NCBI GenBank assembly: GCA_007844125.1 | Contig: CM017571.1 | Coordinates: 28,519,978 to 28,583,977, forward strand | Direction of reading: 5' to 3' | DNA from: Sinonovacula constricta | Taxonomy: Eukaryota; Mollusca; Bivalvia; Cardiida; Solecurtidae | Length of the DNA: 64,000 bases | Shown here: in pieces, positions 26,301-34,454 of the stretch | Layout of the letters: each line of letters starts with the position of its first letter | Numbering within the stretch: the stretch's first letter is position 1 | The notes under the pieces: model-generated | The model's input: the letters and a program-made list of their open reading frames with translations, nothing else | Databases searched by the model: none | Told to the model about the DNA's origin: nothing | Position numbers and translations under genes: made by a program

Positions 26301-29300
26301 AAAAAGAATACATCCATTGGAACATTGTCACATTTTTATCACAGAAAACTTAGGTCACATCGTTGATAAACAACACCATACAAATGATTTTCGGCCAATG
26401 ACTGAAGCTAGGACCCACAAGTTTTAAAAGCTATAGCATTAACTAGCAACTGATTTCTTTTTTTAGTGTGATCTCACTACTCCCAATCTCTACCTTAACA
26501 TAAAAATTTAAAACTATATTGACCAAAGTTACAGCTTAACTTCTTGTATTATTTTTTTTAAAAGTTATTTAAACATTGACCTTTCGTTATTAATGAATAC
26601 TGAACATAACTTTTAGGTATGAGGTTGCAATTCAACTCCGTTTTCTGGGGATAAACTTACAACCTGACAATATCAGTAGTACGAGATAACTGCTTTCTTT
26701 TTCCACTAATTATAAAACATTAAAAATCCTTTACAAGGTTGTTACTGTGTTACTGTTGTTTGGTAGATTTTATGATGTTTAGACAGATGTTTCAATAAAA
26801 AAAAAAATGCTCACACTGTTGTTTTACTTGTTCAATTATAAACTTTAATATACCCTTTTTAACACATTATTTAATTTAGTATCTTCAAAGTTACACCACA
26901 ACAATAAACAGTCGTTCTTAAAAGAATTTCTGTAACAACTCTCTGTCCCAATTGAATCGAGATACAAACTGATGATATGTATTGTATCATGGAGGGAGCA
27001 TATTTTTGCAGCTCTAGTGATGTTATAAGTGTATAAGCTGATAAAACAACAAAGTTTATTGTGGATTCATGTGTATTGTGTACTTTGTTGTTTTATCAGC
27101 TTATGATGGCCCTATAATTGACCGCATTTAGCATCAACAAAAAAGCATACAGGAGAGATCAGAAAACATCTTTCATGTCTGTCAGTATTAAAGTCTTGTG
27201 GTTAATAGCAAAAAGACCTATTGAATCAAAAGAGATTAGTATGACTTTAAACCCACTTCAGAGCTATAATTTTTATATCTAGTGTTACCCTTTTTATTAG
27301 ATTTCTTTTTTTATTTTCTTCTGATACTTGGGCAATTTGCTAATGTTTATGGTTCGTAAATGTTAAATAATTGGAAATGTGGTTTTTATAAATTATGCTA
27401 TTGTTGTTAAATCATTTAACTTACTCATTATTTATGAGTTTTAAAGTTGTTACCATTAATTTTCCAATGCCAACATCTCACACACTTATGTTCACTTGTG
27501 ATAATTATTTAATAATTTTGTGATATATTGAAATAGAGTAAATGGTTTTAAAAGATTTAATAAGGCCCAAATCTTCTTTTTAATTCACACACACTCACAC
27601 ACTTGCACAATTAATAAATTCAGAGAAAAATGTTTTCAGAATCATCAGAGAGACTTAATGCAAAGTTCACTAATACATCCTACTTCAATTCTCCTACAAA
27701 CTAAACTCCACCTCAACTTATATAGAATCTACGCCACCTGGTAACAAACAGATCTACAACCTACAGACTGCTGATGTTGTTGGTTAGTCCACCACTGGAC
27801 ACTGTCATTCTAAGGATGCCAAAAGTGGTACAAGAGTGTTAAGGACATTAACAGCTGGTCAGTATCTGATAAGCACCCCTAGTGCATGAATGATTTACAC
27901 CACAAGCCAACAATTTGATATTATTTTCCCTTTATAAACTTGTAATTGCTCTCAACAACAAAAAAACTCTCATGGTAACTGCAATTAAAACATTTAAAGT
28001 CATACATAACATATTTGCAGCTATATATATATAATTATTATAAAGTAAAACTCAACATGGACACATATTGTAATGTAAAACTGCAACACTTAACACAAAT
28101 GGAAAAAAGGGTAAATTTTTTAATATAATACTGTCAACATATTTTGAGGGGTATATACTTTGGTCAAAACAATGTGCTATTCTTTATTTCCCTATTGGTC
28201 ATTTGAACATGTTTAAAAATAGTAGCATTCAAAACTAAGAAAAATTTCAAAAGTCAAAAGCCTTGTGACCAAACTTTTTCTTATTGTTAATTGATTATAT
28301 AAAGTGGTAAAGTTGAGTATGTAATACACTAAGCTGGTCGACCTTTTTTCCTTTTCATTGTGAGTTTATTTAGGCCAGGTGAACAGTTCTGAAAATGGAT
28401 CAAAGGGCTCCTATGACCAAGTCATACATAGAAATCTGGCAAAGCTATTCACCAAACCTAAAACCAACTTATGTTTATAAATCTGAAAACTTTACAAAAG
28501 TTACCATGACATTCTCACATAGTGAAAATTGAACTGCAAGACATGAAAAATAGAATTACTCCCTTTTTATTAAAGAGAATAACTTCTGTTTGGCTAAAAA
28601 TAGACACTTCCTTTCAGTGAGATAGAACTTCAATGCTTTAAATACTCAGTTTCTACAGATTAGATTATTGTTGCAGCTTAAGAGTGTCATAATATGCATT
28701 TTCGGCTTCTTTCCTGTTTAGGAGTAATCTAAATTGTTGGTTAGCACTGAAGTAGCCAACCAGTTTATTTATATAAGGTTTAGATATTACTGTCCAAGCA
28801 TAATTAGTTTAATAATGTGGCACGTTAGATTATTCTGGGATATAAGATCCCAGCTTTACAAGACACGAGGGCTGAGAGATACTTTGCTTAGAGTCTTGAT
28901 TTCTGTTTTTGCCTCCTTGCCATCGCTTGGTTTGTGCGATATACCCAATCACTTTGTTGGTTGGGTATTTAGAAGAAACTCAGTATACGCTATACGCTCA
29001 GCACAATACAGGTTTCTTCGAGTCGCCCGGTCATAGTGTTAGGTCTAGGCGCTCTGAGGCTGCAAGTGCAAGCTGGTCAGGCTTCCAGGCAGCTTTAGTC
29101 GTGCTCAGGGTGTAAGATGTTTGACTTCCGAAGGGGTTTCATTAGATTCCCCTCAACGTAACTGTTCATACTACGGAAGGGCATGTCCGAGAAGGCTTGT
29201 GAGAAGGGAGACTATGCTTAATCTAGTAGTCTTCAGTCGAGCTTTGAGAGGAACAGCCAAGACTGACTCGGGTGAGTCAGTGGTGGCACGTAGCATTTTG

Positions 29301-31067
29301 GTGAATTGGCACGTACGTGACAAGGCATGTGTGAGACTGATAAAAAGAAAATTGGGAGTCAGTGAGAAGGCACTGAAACTGAGGTTTGTCGTTCTCTGTA
29401 TCTGTGTATCTGCCATATACTCCAAACCCTCTATACAGAGTATTATGTGGAGTGCGCTGTCAGAAACTTTAGGAGTAATATAAATAATAATGTTTTGGGG
29501 AGGTAAATTTTCATAGGTGTTTGGGTTGGTTTCAGTACCTGCACAGATATAAAAATGTCATAAATATTAAATTACAGAAGTCTGGTGTGGTTTGCAGGCA
29601 AGTTGCTTTGCCCAGGGTGCTACAATAAAAGATGAATGATGGATGTTCATTGAATAATGAAGAACAAATGATATGATGGGGGTGATGGATGAGGTGATAA
29701 TGGTGGATGATGTTCATTTGTAGCACTCTGGTTAGAAGCAGTGGCTGTACAGCTTGGCCTTGAATAAGGCCAGGCTGTCCGCCTGAGCAATGTCTGGTGG
29801 TAGACTGTTCCAGATCTTTGCTGTGCGTGGAAAGAACAAATGCCTGTGTCCATCAATCCTGGAGAAGGGGATACTATATCTGTGCCTCTGTGTATGGTGT
29901 ATATAGTGTGGGAATGGTATCCTTACAAGGTTGTGTTTGATCTTGTAGAACATACATAATGAAGTAGTCGTTGCACCAAGAGAACGTGTGTGGTTGAGAG
30001 CGAGTAACAAGTTTTGGGCATGTGTGCCTAGATTGAGTGTGACACACTTGAGTAAGGCTCGGCTTAGCTACTGGTCTATCTAAAGCCACAGAGGCTAGGT
30101 TCGCCAGCTCCATTCACTAGTTCTCTAAGGTTTGTCTGAAACTATGTTTCGTCCGCTACCCCTGACAGTGTGTCTACCCTTCTCCTCCCTGCAACCCTCT
30201 CTTCTTCTCTCTCGAGCTCGGGCGACAGTCAACTTTTAGTATGCAACTTAATGCTCAGTCAATAATTATAGATGCAGGTGCACTTTTATAAATAGTACAC
30301 AGGTAATACAATTTACACACAACTTGCATGTTAAATTCTGGGCAGCACACCAGTTGTTATGCCAATTATATAGCTTTTGTAAATAAATGTTTTAAGTATT
30401 AAGTGCCCATTTATATACTTAAGTTTTGAGTATTCCCAAATAAAAAATGATATTGTTTGCTGCTTAGATTACATATGATACTTTATTTAAAAGATCATAA
30501 AAAATTAAAAATATTTCAGGAATTTGTTCGAAAATAGATCTTCATCATTGGGAGATTTACATGCCTTGTGCGTTACACTGACTTTGTAATCTGTATAAAT
30601 ATTTAACACTTAGGAAGTTACGTGGCAGCATTTATATAGCATAACTACACTTGATTGGTAATCTACAAGAGTCTTCATCATGTGGTTACATAACAATGTA
30701 CATACAAGGTCATTCGGCTAATTTCAGCTTGATTATCAACAACAATCATAGCATCTTAATGCTTTGTGAATATTTCAACCTTTCTGGGGTAAAAATATAT
30801 ATGTTCATGTTTATTTAACTAGAGCTAAGTGTAAATATTTATGCACCCACTGGCCACGACTGCGCATAATCGTACGGTAACTAAACGAGCATGCTGCACG
30901 TGCAAGCGAGTTATGTAAACATCGAAAATCTTACCTCCGCCACTGCTATAGAACAAGTACGGGAATCTCCACACATTTCCAAGTCCTACAGCGTAGCCTG
31001 CAGTGGCCAAGAGATATTCCACACTTCTGCTCCAAGTCTCTCGCTTGTCCTTATCTTTTGCCGGCAT
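2207..31067 (-). CDS. SLC6 family sodium/chloride-dependent transporter (13 coding exons, 594 aa)
   Basis: Plasma-membrane neurotransmitter:sodium symporter, which uses Na+ and Cl- gradients to import amino acids, amines or osmolytes. Thirteen exons join in phase to 1785 nt. Seen: TM1 with [14 protein letters not shown] (residues 24-37); the [13 protein letters not shown] segment after TM2; extracellular loop 2 with Cys130 and Cys139 (the family disulfide) and three N-glycosylation sequons (N144, N150, N154); [18 protein letters not shown] before TM5; TM6 with SLGIAFGG (274-281); SSYNK; TM8 with GIDSQFAS (372-379); and a charged C-tail ending SNGKV. Length and order are normal for SLC6. TM3 ([10 protein letters not shown]) and TM10 ([14 protein letters not shown]) suggest the amino-acid/GABA side of the family rather than monoamine transporters; the substrate cannot be fixed. 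The ATG at 31067 was chosen for its A at -3 and a TATA box about 150 bp upstream. Introns are large (up to 12 kb) and full of repeats. Confidence 0.93.
2977..3147 (-). CDS. SLC6 coding exon 12 (TM11 end, TM12)
   Basis: Exactly 57 codons: [13 protein letters not shown] through [20 protein letters not shown] to GANIIQ. Donor CAG|GTAGGA at 2976. Without splicing, the frame continues 28 codons into the intron (to about 2890) and ends NRS-stop, giving a possible alternative tail. Confidence 0.9.
3471..3690 (-). repeat. 84-bp tandem triplication copying the exon 12 acceptor
   Basis: Three copies begin at 3483, 3567 and 3651 (measured on CATCCATATACCCTGG), an 84-bp period. The same sequence occurs at 3131-3185, where it is the 5' border of SLC6 exon 12: about 16 exonic bases plus about 40 bases of intron. 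Each copy therefore carries an acceptor-like CCAG|GGTATATGGATGTTT on the minus strand, within the intron upstream of exon 12. Confidence 0.85.
3813..3913 (-). CDS. SLC6 coding exon 11 (TM11 start)
   Basis: Codes [20 protein letters not shown] and [13 protein letters not shown]. Acceptor TTATTAG|GTG, donor TTT|GTAAGT. Its middle resembles the unit of the 48-bp minisatellite that lies immediately upstream in transcription. Confidence 0.9.
4103..6341. repeat. 48-bp minisatellite, about 46 copies
   Basis: The unit runs GTTGACCAGACAGGATTGG, TGAGGTGCACCAGTCATC, TCCATCAAGGT. The usual period is 48 bp; units reading GGTTGGGG are 49 bp. Because 48 is 16 codons, long open frames appear on both strands (minus unit [16 protein letters not shown]); they lie in the intron between SLC6 exons 10 and 11 and are not independent genes. 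The left edge resembles exon 11. Confidence 0.95.
6473..6572 (-). CDS. SLC6 coding exon 10 (TM10)
   Basis: Codes [16 protein letters not shown] through ITWIYG. The Gly codon is split with exon 11 across an intron of about 2.6 kb that holds the 48-bp array. Confidence 0.92.
6771..6911 (-). CDS. SLC6 coding exon 9 (TM8 end, TM9)
   Basis: Exactly 47 codons. Codes [16 protein letters not shown], then [18 protein letters not shown] (TM9). Phase 0 at both ends. Confidence 0.92.
6912..7740 (-). other. SLC6 intron 8
   Basis: AT-rich, 829 bp. Positions 7313-7334 carry the end ATGAATGAAAGGGTTAA seen at the right end of the piggyBac-type MITE at 23171-23387, so a partial copy probably ends here. Nothing else is recognisable. 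Confidence 0.5.
7741..7853 (-). CDS. SLC6 coding exon 8 (TM8)
   Basis: Codes [17 protein letters not shown] and [13 protein letters not shown], the TM8 region with Asp374 and Ser375 of the family sodium site. Acceptor TTTGCAG|GT, donor CAG|GTAAGT. Confidence 0.92.
7854..8444 (-). other. SLC6 intron 7, no feature seen
   Basis: 591 bp of AT-rich sequence with no gene, array or recognised mobile element. Confidence 0.5.
8445..8569 (-). CDS. SLC6 coding exon 7 (TM7)
   Basis: Acceptor TTGTTTCAG|GGA. Codes [26 protein letters not shown] and the loop to DEVVDAG. An AT-rich tandem array begins about 10 bp upstream of the acceptor. Confidence 0.9.
8580..8800. repeat. AT-rich tandem array beside the exon 7 acceptor
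   Basis: Imperfect copies of CAATCAATAGTATCAATCAA and ATAATAAAATG with unit lengths near 30 bp. On the minus strand it lies directly upstream of the SLC6 exon 7 acceptor, covering the likely branch-point zone. Confidence 0.75.
8966..10200 (+). mobile_element. 145-bp tandem-core element, copy A (degraded)
   Basis: Opens AAGAGGGCCATGATGGTCC and ...GCTCCCCTGA, and ends ...AGCTCACCTTGAGCACATTG. The inside is a diverged series of the unit with TGACCTACTTTTTGACCCC, ATTTCATGCAGACAAACATT and TGTGTTCACAAGC. It is the most decayed of four copies. Non-autonomous; no coding gene. It lies in SLC6 intron 6. Confidence 0.8.
10314..11858 (+). mobile_element. 145-bp tandem-core element, copy B (long, regular)
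   Basis: Starts AAGAGGGCCATGATGGCCC with ATCGCTCACCTGA and ends TCAGGTGAGCTAA, so the ends are inverted repeats (about 11-12 bp). The unit landmark CCTACTT occurs at 10626, 10771, 10916, 11061, 11206, 11351, 11496 and 11641: an exact 145-bp period. As 145 is not a multiple of three, open frames cross units only in shifting frames, so no protein is implied. Bivalve CvE/pearl-type elements are known to have tandem core repeats of similar size; membership is an inference. Confidence 0.88.
12084..12187 (-). CDS. SLC6 coding exon 6 (TM6)
   Basis: Codes [19 protein letters not shown] and [11 protein letters not shown]. The unwound-helix SLG..FG motif helps bind substrate and ions in this family. 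Donor AA|GTACGA; the split Lys codon is completed by exon 7. Confidence 0.9.
12293..12430. mobile_element. Foldback MITE-like element
   Basis: Nested inverted repeats: inner arms ATTGGTCAGATTTT (12342-12355) and AAAATCTGACCAAT (12367-12380), outer arms AAACTTGAGCTTGAG and CTCAAGCTCAAAGTTT, with GGACCAAAGG facing GTTTGGCCTA at the ends. It resembles a short non-autonomous DNA transposon in SLC6 intron 5. No target duplication was fixed. Confidence 0.6.
12864..12998 (-). CDS. SLC6 coding exon 5 (TM5)
   Basis: Exactly 45 codons, phase 0 at both ends. Codes [20 protein letters not shown] and then [10 protein letters not shown], the extracellular stretch before TM6. Confidence 0.92.
12999..13929 (-). 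other. SLC6 introns 3 and 4 around exon 4, no feature seen
   Basis: The 369-bp intron 12999-13367 and the 429-bp intron 13501-13929 are AT-rich and contain no array, gene or recognised mobile element. Confidence 0.45.
13368..13500 (-). CDS. SLC6 coding exon 4 (TM4)
   Basis: Acceptor TTTTGCAG|GCG. Codes [20 protein letters not shown] and ends KGPKSTGK, the loop before TM5. Donor AAG|GTATGA. Confidence 0.92.
13930..14179 (-). CDS. SLC6 coding exon 3 (TM3 and extracellular loop 2)
   Basis: Codes TM3 ([18 protein letters not shown]), then [14 protein letters not shown] with the two loop cysteines and the sequons NRT, NST and NLT. Donor GA|GTATGT; the split Glu codon is completed by exon 4. Confidence 0.92.
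14431..15254. repeat. 60-bp minisatellite with a CCAAT box per unit, about 14 copies
   Basis: The unit includes CCCTGCTTACACACTAATA, GAACCAATCAGATGGTGAC and AAACCATTTATCCCTTC. Two variants alternate (CAAACCCTACT...ATAAGG and TAACCCTGCT...ATATAG), so the array partly behaves as a 120-bp dimer. Two units lack about 6 bp after CAATCAG. Nearly every unit keeps ACCAATCAG, a consensus CCAAT box. Lies in SLC6 intron 2. Confidence 0.93.
15255..18550 (-). other. Remainder of SLC6 intron 2
   Basis: AT-rich, 3.3 kb, no gene. Positions 15880-16110 are a diverged copy of a dispersed sequence also at 38830-39060 (shared landmarks CCTAATCTATA.ATAAG, CAACTAAAAATA and TAGCATGGCTC/CAGCATAGCTC). Nothing else is recognisable. 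Confidence 0.45.
18551..18685 (-). CDS. SLC6 coding exon 2 (TM2)
   Basis: Acceptor TTTTCCAG|GTGC, donor AAAG|GTAATA. Codes [17 protein letters not shown] and [20 protein letters not shown], the TM2 and loop region. Phase 1 at both ends fits its neighbours. Confidence 0.92.
18960..19470. repeat. 36-bp minisatellite, about 13 copies
   Basis: The unit AAATGCTCATCAGTAAATGA plus CATCTATCTGTCAACG has a period of 36 bp, with a more diverged start. Twelve codons per unit give open frames on both strands (minus unit [12 protein letters not shown]), which are artefacts. Lies in SLC6 intron 1. Confidence 0.92.
19515..20460 (-). mobile_element. Minus-strand SINE split by an internal minisatellite
   Basis: The left part (19515-19660) follows the SINE copy at 49205-49335 landmark by landmark: ACATTGCAG, TCATTATAGTA, CAGCTG, CAGCTGGAAGACCT, CCACATTAAG, CCAGACCAGGACTCAACC. 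After the array, 20410-20460 resumes with ATGTCAGAGGAG, matching the stretch that follows the B-box in the copies at 41712 and 42470 when read in reverse. One SINE therefore encloses the whole array. Confidence 0.75.
19656..20400. repeat. 15/18-bp minisatellite, about 45 copies
   Basis: Mixed units ACTCAACCTACATGG (15 bp) and ACTCAACCTCCTACATGG (18 bp), with occasional TATATGG and GAATC variants. Both lengths are multiples of three, so open frames of 170-284 codons run on both strands (plus: TWTQP, HGLNL or MDSTY; minus: CRLSP); they should not be annotated as proteins. Confidence 0.96.
20918..22136 (+). mobile_element. 145-bp tandem-core element, copy C
   Basis: Starts AAGAGGGCCATGATCGCCC with TTGCTCACCTGA and ends GTGCTCAGGTGAGCTAA. 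The landmark CCTACTT/CCTACTTCT recurs at about 21365, 21510, 21655, 21799 and 21944. Same orientation as copies A, B and D; in SLC6 intron 1. Confidence 0.87.
22148..22800. repeat. Second dispersed element opening GCTCACCTGAGT
   Basis: After TATATTGCTCACCTGAGT the body differs from the 145-bp family: GATCAAAATTCTTTGAAAA occurs three times (22327, 22494 and 22599 regions), along with GGTCACCCAAG and ACCTTGACCCTGGTCAC. It ends near GAGCATGAGCTGCTGTC. Looks like a related non-autonomous element; family not identified. Confidence 0.5.
23171..23387. mobile_element. piggyBac-type MITE (about 209 bp) with TTAA target sites
   Basis: TTAA at 23171-23174, then CCCTTTCCTGCAT; the right end reads ATGAATGAAAGGG followed by TTAA at 23384-23387. 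Inverted CCCTTTC ends flanked by a duplicated TTAA are the hallmark of piggyBac superfamily insertion. No transposase is inside. Confidence 0.65.
23935..24300. repeat. Dispersed repeat expanded into a 34-bp array (8 copies)
   Basis: GGATCTACACTATGTGCCTA plus AGCTTTATAAATAG repeats every 34 bp from about 24000 to 24268 with almost no differences. The seed GCTGGCTGAT.TGGATCTA also occurs at 43155-43185 and 56452-56485 in non-tandem form, so the array grew from one copy of a dispersed repeat. Confidence 0.9.
24393..24494. repeat. 54-bp tandem duplication
   Basis: ATAAACAAATTAACAATAAT and what follows (…GTTGTGTTACATTTTTAAAA) at 24393 is repeated at 24447 almost unchanged. Confidence 0.9.
24500..28730 (-). 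other. SLC6 intron 1, AT-rich middle part
   Basis: About 4.2 kb of AT-rich sequence. The only structure I can support is the perfect inverted repeat at 27033-27104. Short open frames here have no recognisable similarity. Confidence 0.45.
27033..27104. repeat. Perfect 23-bp inverted repeat with 26-base loop
   Basis: The left arm 27033-27055 begins ATAAGCTGATAAAACAAC; the right arm 27082-27104 is its exact reverse complement, ending GTTTTATCAGCTTAT. A transcript of either strand would form a 23-bp hairpin with a 26-nt loop. Confidence 0.9.
28840..29480 (+). other. GC-richer island with open frames of unknown origin
   Basis: Less AT-rich than its surroundings, with plus-strand open frames at 28734-29036 and 29121-29483 and a minus frame at 29171-29425. 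None shows a motif I recognise, and no splice structure links them. It may be part of a degraded retroelement adjoining the LINE tail at 29640-30113. Confidence 0.3.
29640..30113 (-). mobile_element. LINE (CR1/Jockey-type) 3' fragment
   Basis: The minus frame 29732-30010 ends with [34 protein letters not shown], preceded by [13 protein letters not shown]. The pattern FFPRT..WNSLP....A.SL..FK..L is the usual C-terminus of non-LTR reverse transcriptase ORF2. An overlapping frame at 29874-30113 shows the 5' part is frameshifted. Only the tail survives, followed on its 3' side by CAT-rich sequence. Confidence 0.75.
30260..30932 (-). other. 5' part of SLC6 intron 1, no feature seen
   Basis: AT-rich, no gene or recognised repeat apart from the exon 1 donor at the right edge. 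Confidence 0.4.
30935..31067 (-). CDS. SLC6 coding exon 1 (start, TM1)
   Basis: Codes [12 protein letters not shown] followed by TM1 with [10 protein letters not shown] and YSSGGG. The donor is GGAG|GTAAG at 30934. The frame is open upstream to another ATG at 31199, but that ATG lies before the transcription start expected from the TATA box. Confidence 0.9.
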
Positions 31068-31189
31068 GTTTTTAATTGCGTCAACTGACCGAAAGGCTGA
31101 TACAGGCCTACTGAACACAAAGCAAATGTAGCGCTTGTCAATAGTGAAGCGTTGGTCTAGTTTCGCCACTATAGTTTTTATGAATGAAA

Positions 31190-31235
31190 CGAGCAGCACC
31201 GTTGGTCTAACCGCGCGCTATTTATATAGCACGGG
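31190..31235 (-). promoter_or_regulatory. SLC6 core promoter with TATA box
   Basis: On the minus strand TATATAAATAG (31228-31218) sits in GC-rich sequence (GTGC before, CGCGCGG after). A start site about 30 bp downstream, near 31190-31195, would leave a 5' UTR of about 125 nt before the ATG at 31067 and exclude the in-frame ATG at 31199. The motif is seen; the start site is inferred. Confidence 0.65.
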
Positions 31236-33890
31236 AACTGTTACACTGTACGAGAAAAAGAAAGCTACCTCAGTATCAATGTAGAGATACGATGTTCTTA
31301 GTAAAATTAGTAGGTTTGTTTTGAGCTAATAAGAACATGGAACAGTATTATTATTTCATCGCATGGCTTCGCAAGAAAATATCTGTAAATGCATAGAATT
31401 CTTATTATTTGAAGTAAGCAACCAATTGTTGTAATGTATAAGTGTAATTAATCTGCTTAAAGGCAATGAAGCCAATGAGTAATGCGATTCTTCATTTATC
31501 CCTAGATATATTTCAGAATTTTAAAATTGTGGGACAATCTTTCTAAAATTCAAAATTAGATTGATCAGATTTCTTGGGTGCTGGATTACATGTAGATTAA
31601 TGATGATTGACATACATGCAAACAAAATTTCTCTTTTAGAGCATGAAATGTGGCAATTAGACAAACAGCGTCTGCGGGTCGCTGTAAAGATTTATAAACC
31701 CATTTCTTAAATGAACGGCCTTGAGTGCGCATTCGTGCATACATTGTGCACCTGGTGTATCTTAGATCCGTATCGAGTTGTACAGACCTGTAAGGCGCGT
31801 TGAAAATATATTTGCTGGCAAAAGTAACGACTTCGTCAACCATGCTGTGATAGATGTACCTGTTTGACTGGTTACACAAATATATCCATATTTTATAAGA
31901 AATTAACACAATGGTCAGAAGTGTGTTTATAAGTTTATGATTTGCATTCAGGGGCGGATCCAGATTTTTTCAGGGGGTTGGAGGGTGTGTGTGTGTGTGG
32001 GGGGGGAGTCATAATTGAGTAAGAACCAGAGGTGGGGTCAGGGTCTTGGAAGAAGCTCCCCTAGAAAACTTTTAAAAAGTAGCAGCAAAATAGAGCCATT
32101 TCCTGCATCTCAGAAACTGACAGAAACCTTTTCCACGAGTCTAAACTGTATTTATTCTCGGCATCAAAGATAATCTATAAGCATTTTTTTTCATGGGATG
32201 AGGGGAGAGGTCAAATTGAGAGAGAACCATAGATACGAGTAGTGTTAGGTCGTCTGGATGTATACAGAAACAAAATATTGTGGCCAATACTATATCTTGT
32301 GTGTTCAACATAATAAACATTATACATTAAATGTAGACTTACAAGAGCACATTTTTCTTTAATAGAATCGTCATTTGCTATTTATTACTACATAAATTTG
32401 TGAGCGATGTTTTGGTTGCAAAGTTTATTACATAAAGAACATAGGTGCGGCGTCAGGCGCGTAGCTGCCTGTACGCAGAATACGCAGCTGCGTGCACAGT
32501 GTCCCAAAAGAATAAAAATATACGAAGACTCTGCAATAAAAATTTTACCCTTGTTGGGGTAAGGTGTATGTTTATTGCGATCAACTAGAACCCCTTAGAA
32601 ATGTTAAACCGATTTTCTTAATGCTCGCATATTTGGTATGGGACAAGTTTTGCATACAATGTTTAATGTATTAAATTGACAGAAAAATGCGTCTGCACAA
32701 AACAAAAGATTTATTTCTTGTATAAAAGCATTGTGGATCATATTTCGTATTGGCGCTCAAGTTTGAGGAGCTACGTCTTGAAAAATATAAGTATGGCATG
32801 GTTAAATACAATTCTTGTTTTAATATTAAAATTTCTGTAACATAACATTTTACTAAAAATCTAGTAATATTTTGAAACAGAAACCTCGCCAGATGACACC
32901 ACGTACGATCTAACAACACAAAATGTTTCTATGGATCTTACCCACTGACCCCACAATTGACCAACACATCATATCATGCCTAGCTACACCCCTGGCTGCA
33001 ACAAATGAAACGAGTCGAAAATGTGTACTTGTAATTAATTACAAAAGTACACATGGTGCAAAGTGTTTCGTAGAACTGTGCAATACTCGACAGACACGTG
33101 TTGTATAAATCAAAATGTATTTTCTTCTAAAACAGGTCTTGTGGTTTTAAAATTTACCTTTGTAAGACGCGTTTTCTTTGGCATACACTTTAGGAAAGCG
33201 CTGCATTTCCTAACCATTTCATACTGACGGTGCTTCCTATACTCATTATATCAGCAGAGTTCAGTAATTGGAACATAATTAAGGAGATGCATTGACGCGG
33301 TTTATTGATTTTCGAGCAAGCCAATGACCTTTACTACAAATCGTTCTGTCACTTGTTATTAACTATTTGACCAAAAGCCCACTTGGCAGTGGCAGTTTAG
33401 ATTTTGCTTATTTGCTCTAAATACGCAGCTGGATATGTTCATACCTGCATGACATGTAAAGGAGATATCAAGAGTGATATTTCAAGTTTTAACATTAGCC
33501 ACAGGAAAGTCCACATACTGCATGCTGCTTCTTGTGTCCGTGAAGTAATTTACTTCCTTTTAATAGCAATGCACAAATGACCAGCTTTACTCCCCACCTG
33601 CCTTCCTTGAGTTGATAAAATCTATATTGCTAGGTAAATGGTGTAGATCTACATCTGGCAGCTTTCTAATGAGGAGTTGTAAGATCAGAAGCTTCATTAT
33701 TGGCAACCAAGTCTCCAGCAATATGTTAAATTACTTGTGCATTTAGTTGTTAGCGATGGCCAAGAACAAAATTATAATAATTATGGATGGAATGAAGGTT
33801 AAGATAAAAATTAATTAGCAAATTTAAAATTGTTTTATTGGACTTAGATGTTAACATAGCAGCTTTAACTTAACTGATCGGATCAAGGCC
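31236..33890. other. Divergent intergenic region between SLC6 and racemase genes
   Basis: No gene seen. Contains a GGGGCGGATCCAG motif at about 31952 with a (GT)n and G run after it, as in common mollusc MITE ends, and the candidate element at 32454-32994. The rest is AT-rich. Confidence 0.4.
32454..32994. mobile_element. Candidate non-autonomous DNA transposon (541 bp)
   Basis: The left end CAGGCGCGTAGCTGCC and the reverse complement of the right end, CAGGGGTGTAGCTAGGC, match at most positions. No clear target duplication is visible in the flanks and no transposase is present, so the boundaries are provisional. Confidence 0.4.
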
Positions 33891-34265
33891 AGTCTGCGTG
33901 AACGCAAACCCTTTACGTGAGGTCAAAACCTAAAAGATAGATCATACAGCTGTCAGTGATTTTCTGACGAGAGCAATTATAAATCGATCTAAGAAAATAT
34001 TCTGCGCGGAGGCTTATTTACCGAGGCTCGTTTACCGGTAAGTGGATTGGGCGCAAAACTCGAGTCCGTTTGTGACAAATCGAGCAGGTAACTTGCCGAT
34101 AACTTCTTAGGGTAAGGGAAGGGTAAGGTACTTTCAAGTGGCCGCTTTGTTTGACAGGGTTGAAAATCGGTACACGTTTCTACAGTTATACTGGATTTAG
34201 TTATTTGATTGCCTTTGTTGTGTTTACAAACGATTGAGAGTACACGAGAGTACACACAGAGTGAC
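33890..34265 (+). promoter_or_regulatory. CpG-richer 5' region of the racemase gene
   Basis: Sequence just before the start codon is richer in CpG and GC than the surroundings (for example TCTGCGCGGAGG and GGGCGCAAAACTCGAG). I see no convincing TATA box. Probably promoter plus 5' UTR; the start site is not determinable by eye. Confidence 0.4.
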
Positions 34266-34454
34266 ATGGCAAAACGTCTACCTCTTTCACTGCAAGACAT
34301 TCTCAAAGCTCACGGTCGGATAAAAGCGGACATTCACGAGACACCAGTGATCACGTGCTCGACCTTTGACCTTCAGCACAACAGACGATTTTATTTCAAG
34401 GCGGAAAACCTCCAAAAGACCGGATCGTTTAAAGCACGCGGTGCTTTGAATTCT
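34266..34454 (+). CDS. Racemase-like exon 1
   Basis: 63 codons from MAKRLPLSLQDILKAHGRIK to TGSFKARGALNS, holding the PLP-binding Lys56. Donor TCT|GTAAAT. Open frame upstream is not used because the family N-terminus begins at this ATG. Confidence 0.92.

Noticed and set aside
28734..29483. A plus-strand gene in SLC6 intron 1
   Set aside because: Open frames are short and mutually overlapping, with no motif or splice signals linking them; kept only as an unexplained GC-richer island.
31586..31909. 107-codon minus frame upstream of the SLC6 TATA box
   Set aside because: No similarity recognised, and it lies outside the predicted transcript.
33989..34306. 105-codon minus frame over the racemase start region
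   Set aside because: Antisense to the start of a well-supported exon in CpG-richer DNA; open by chance.
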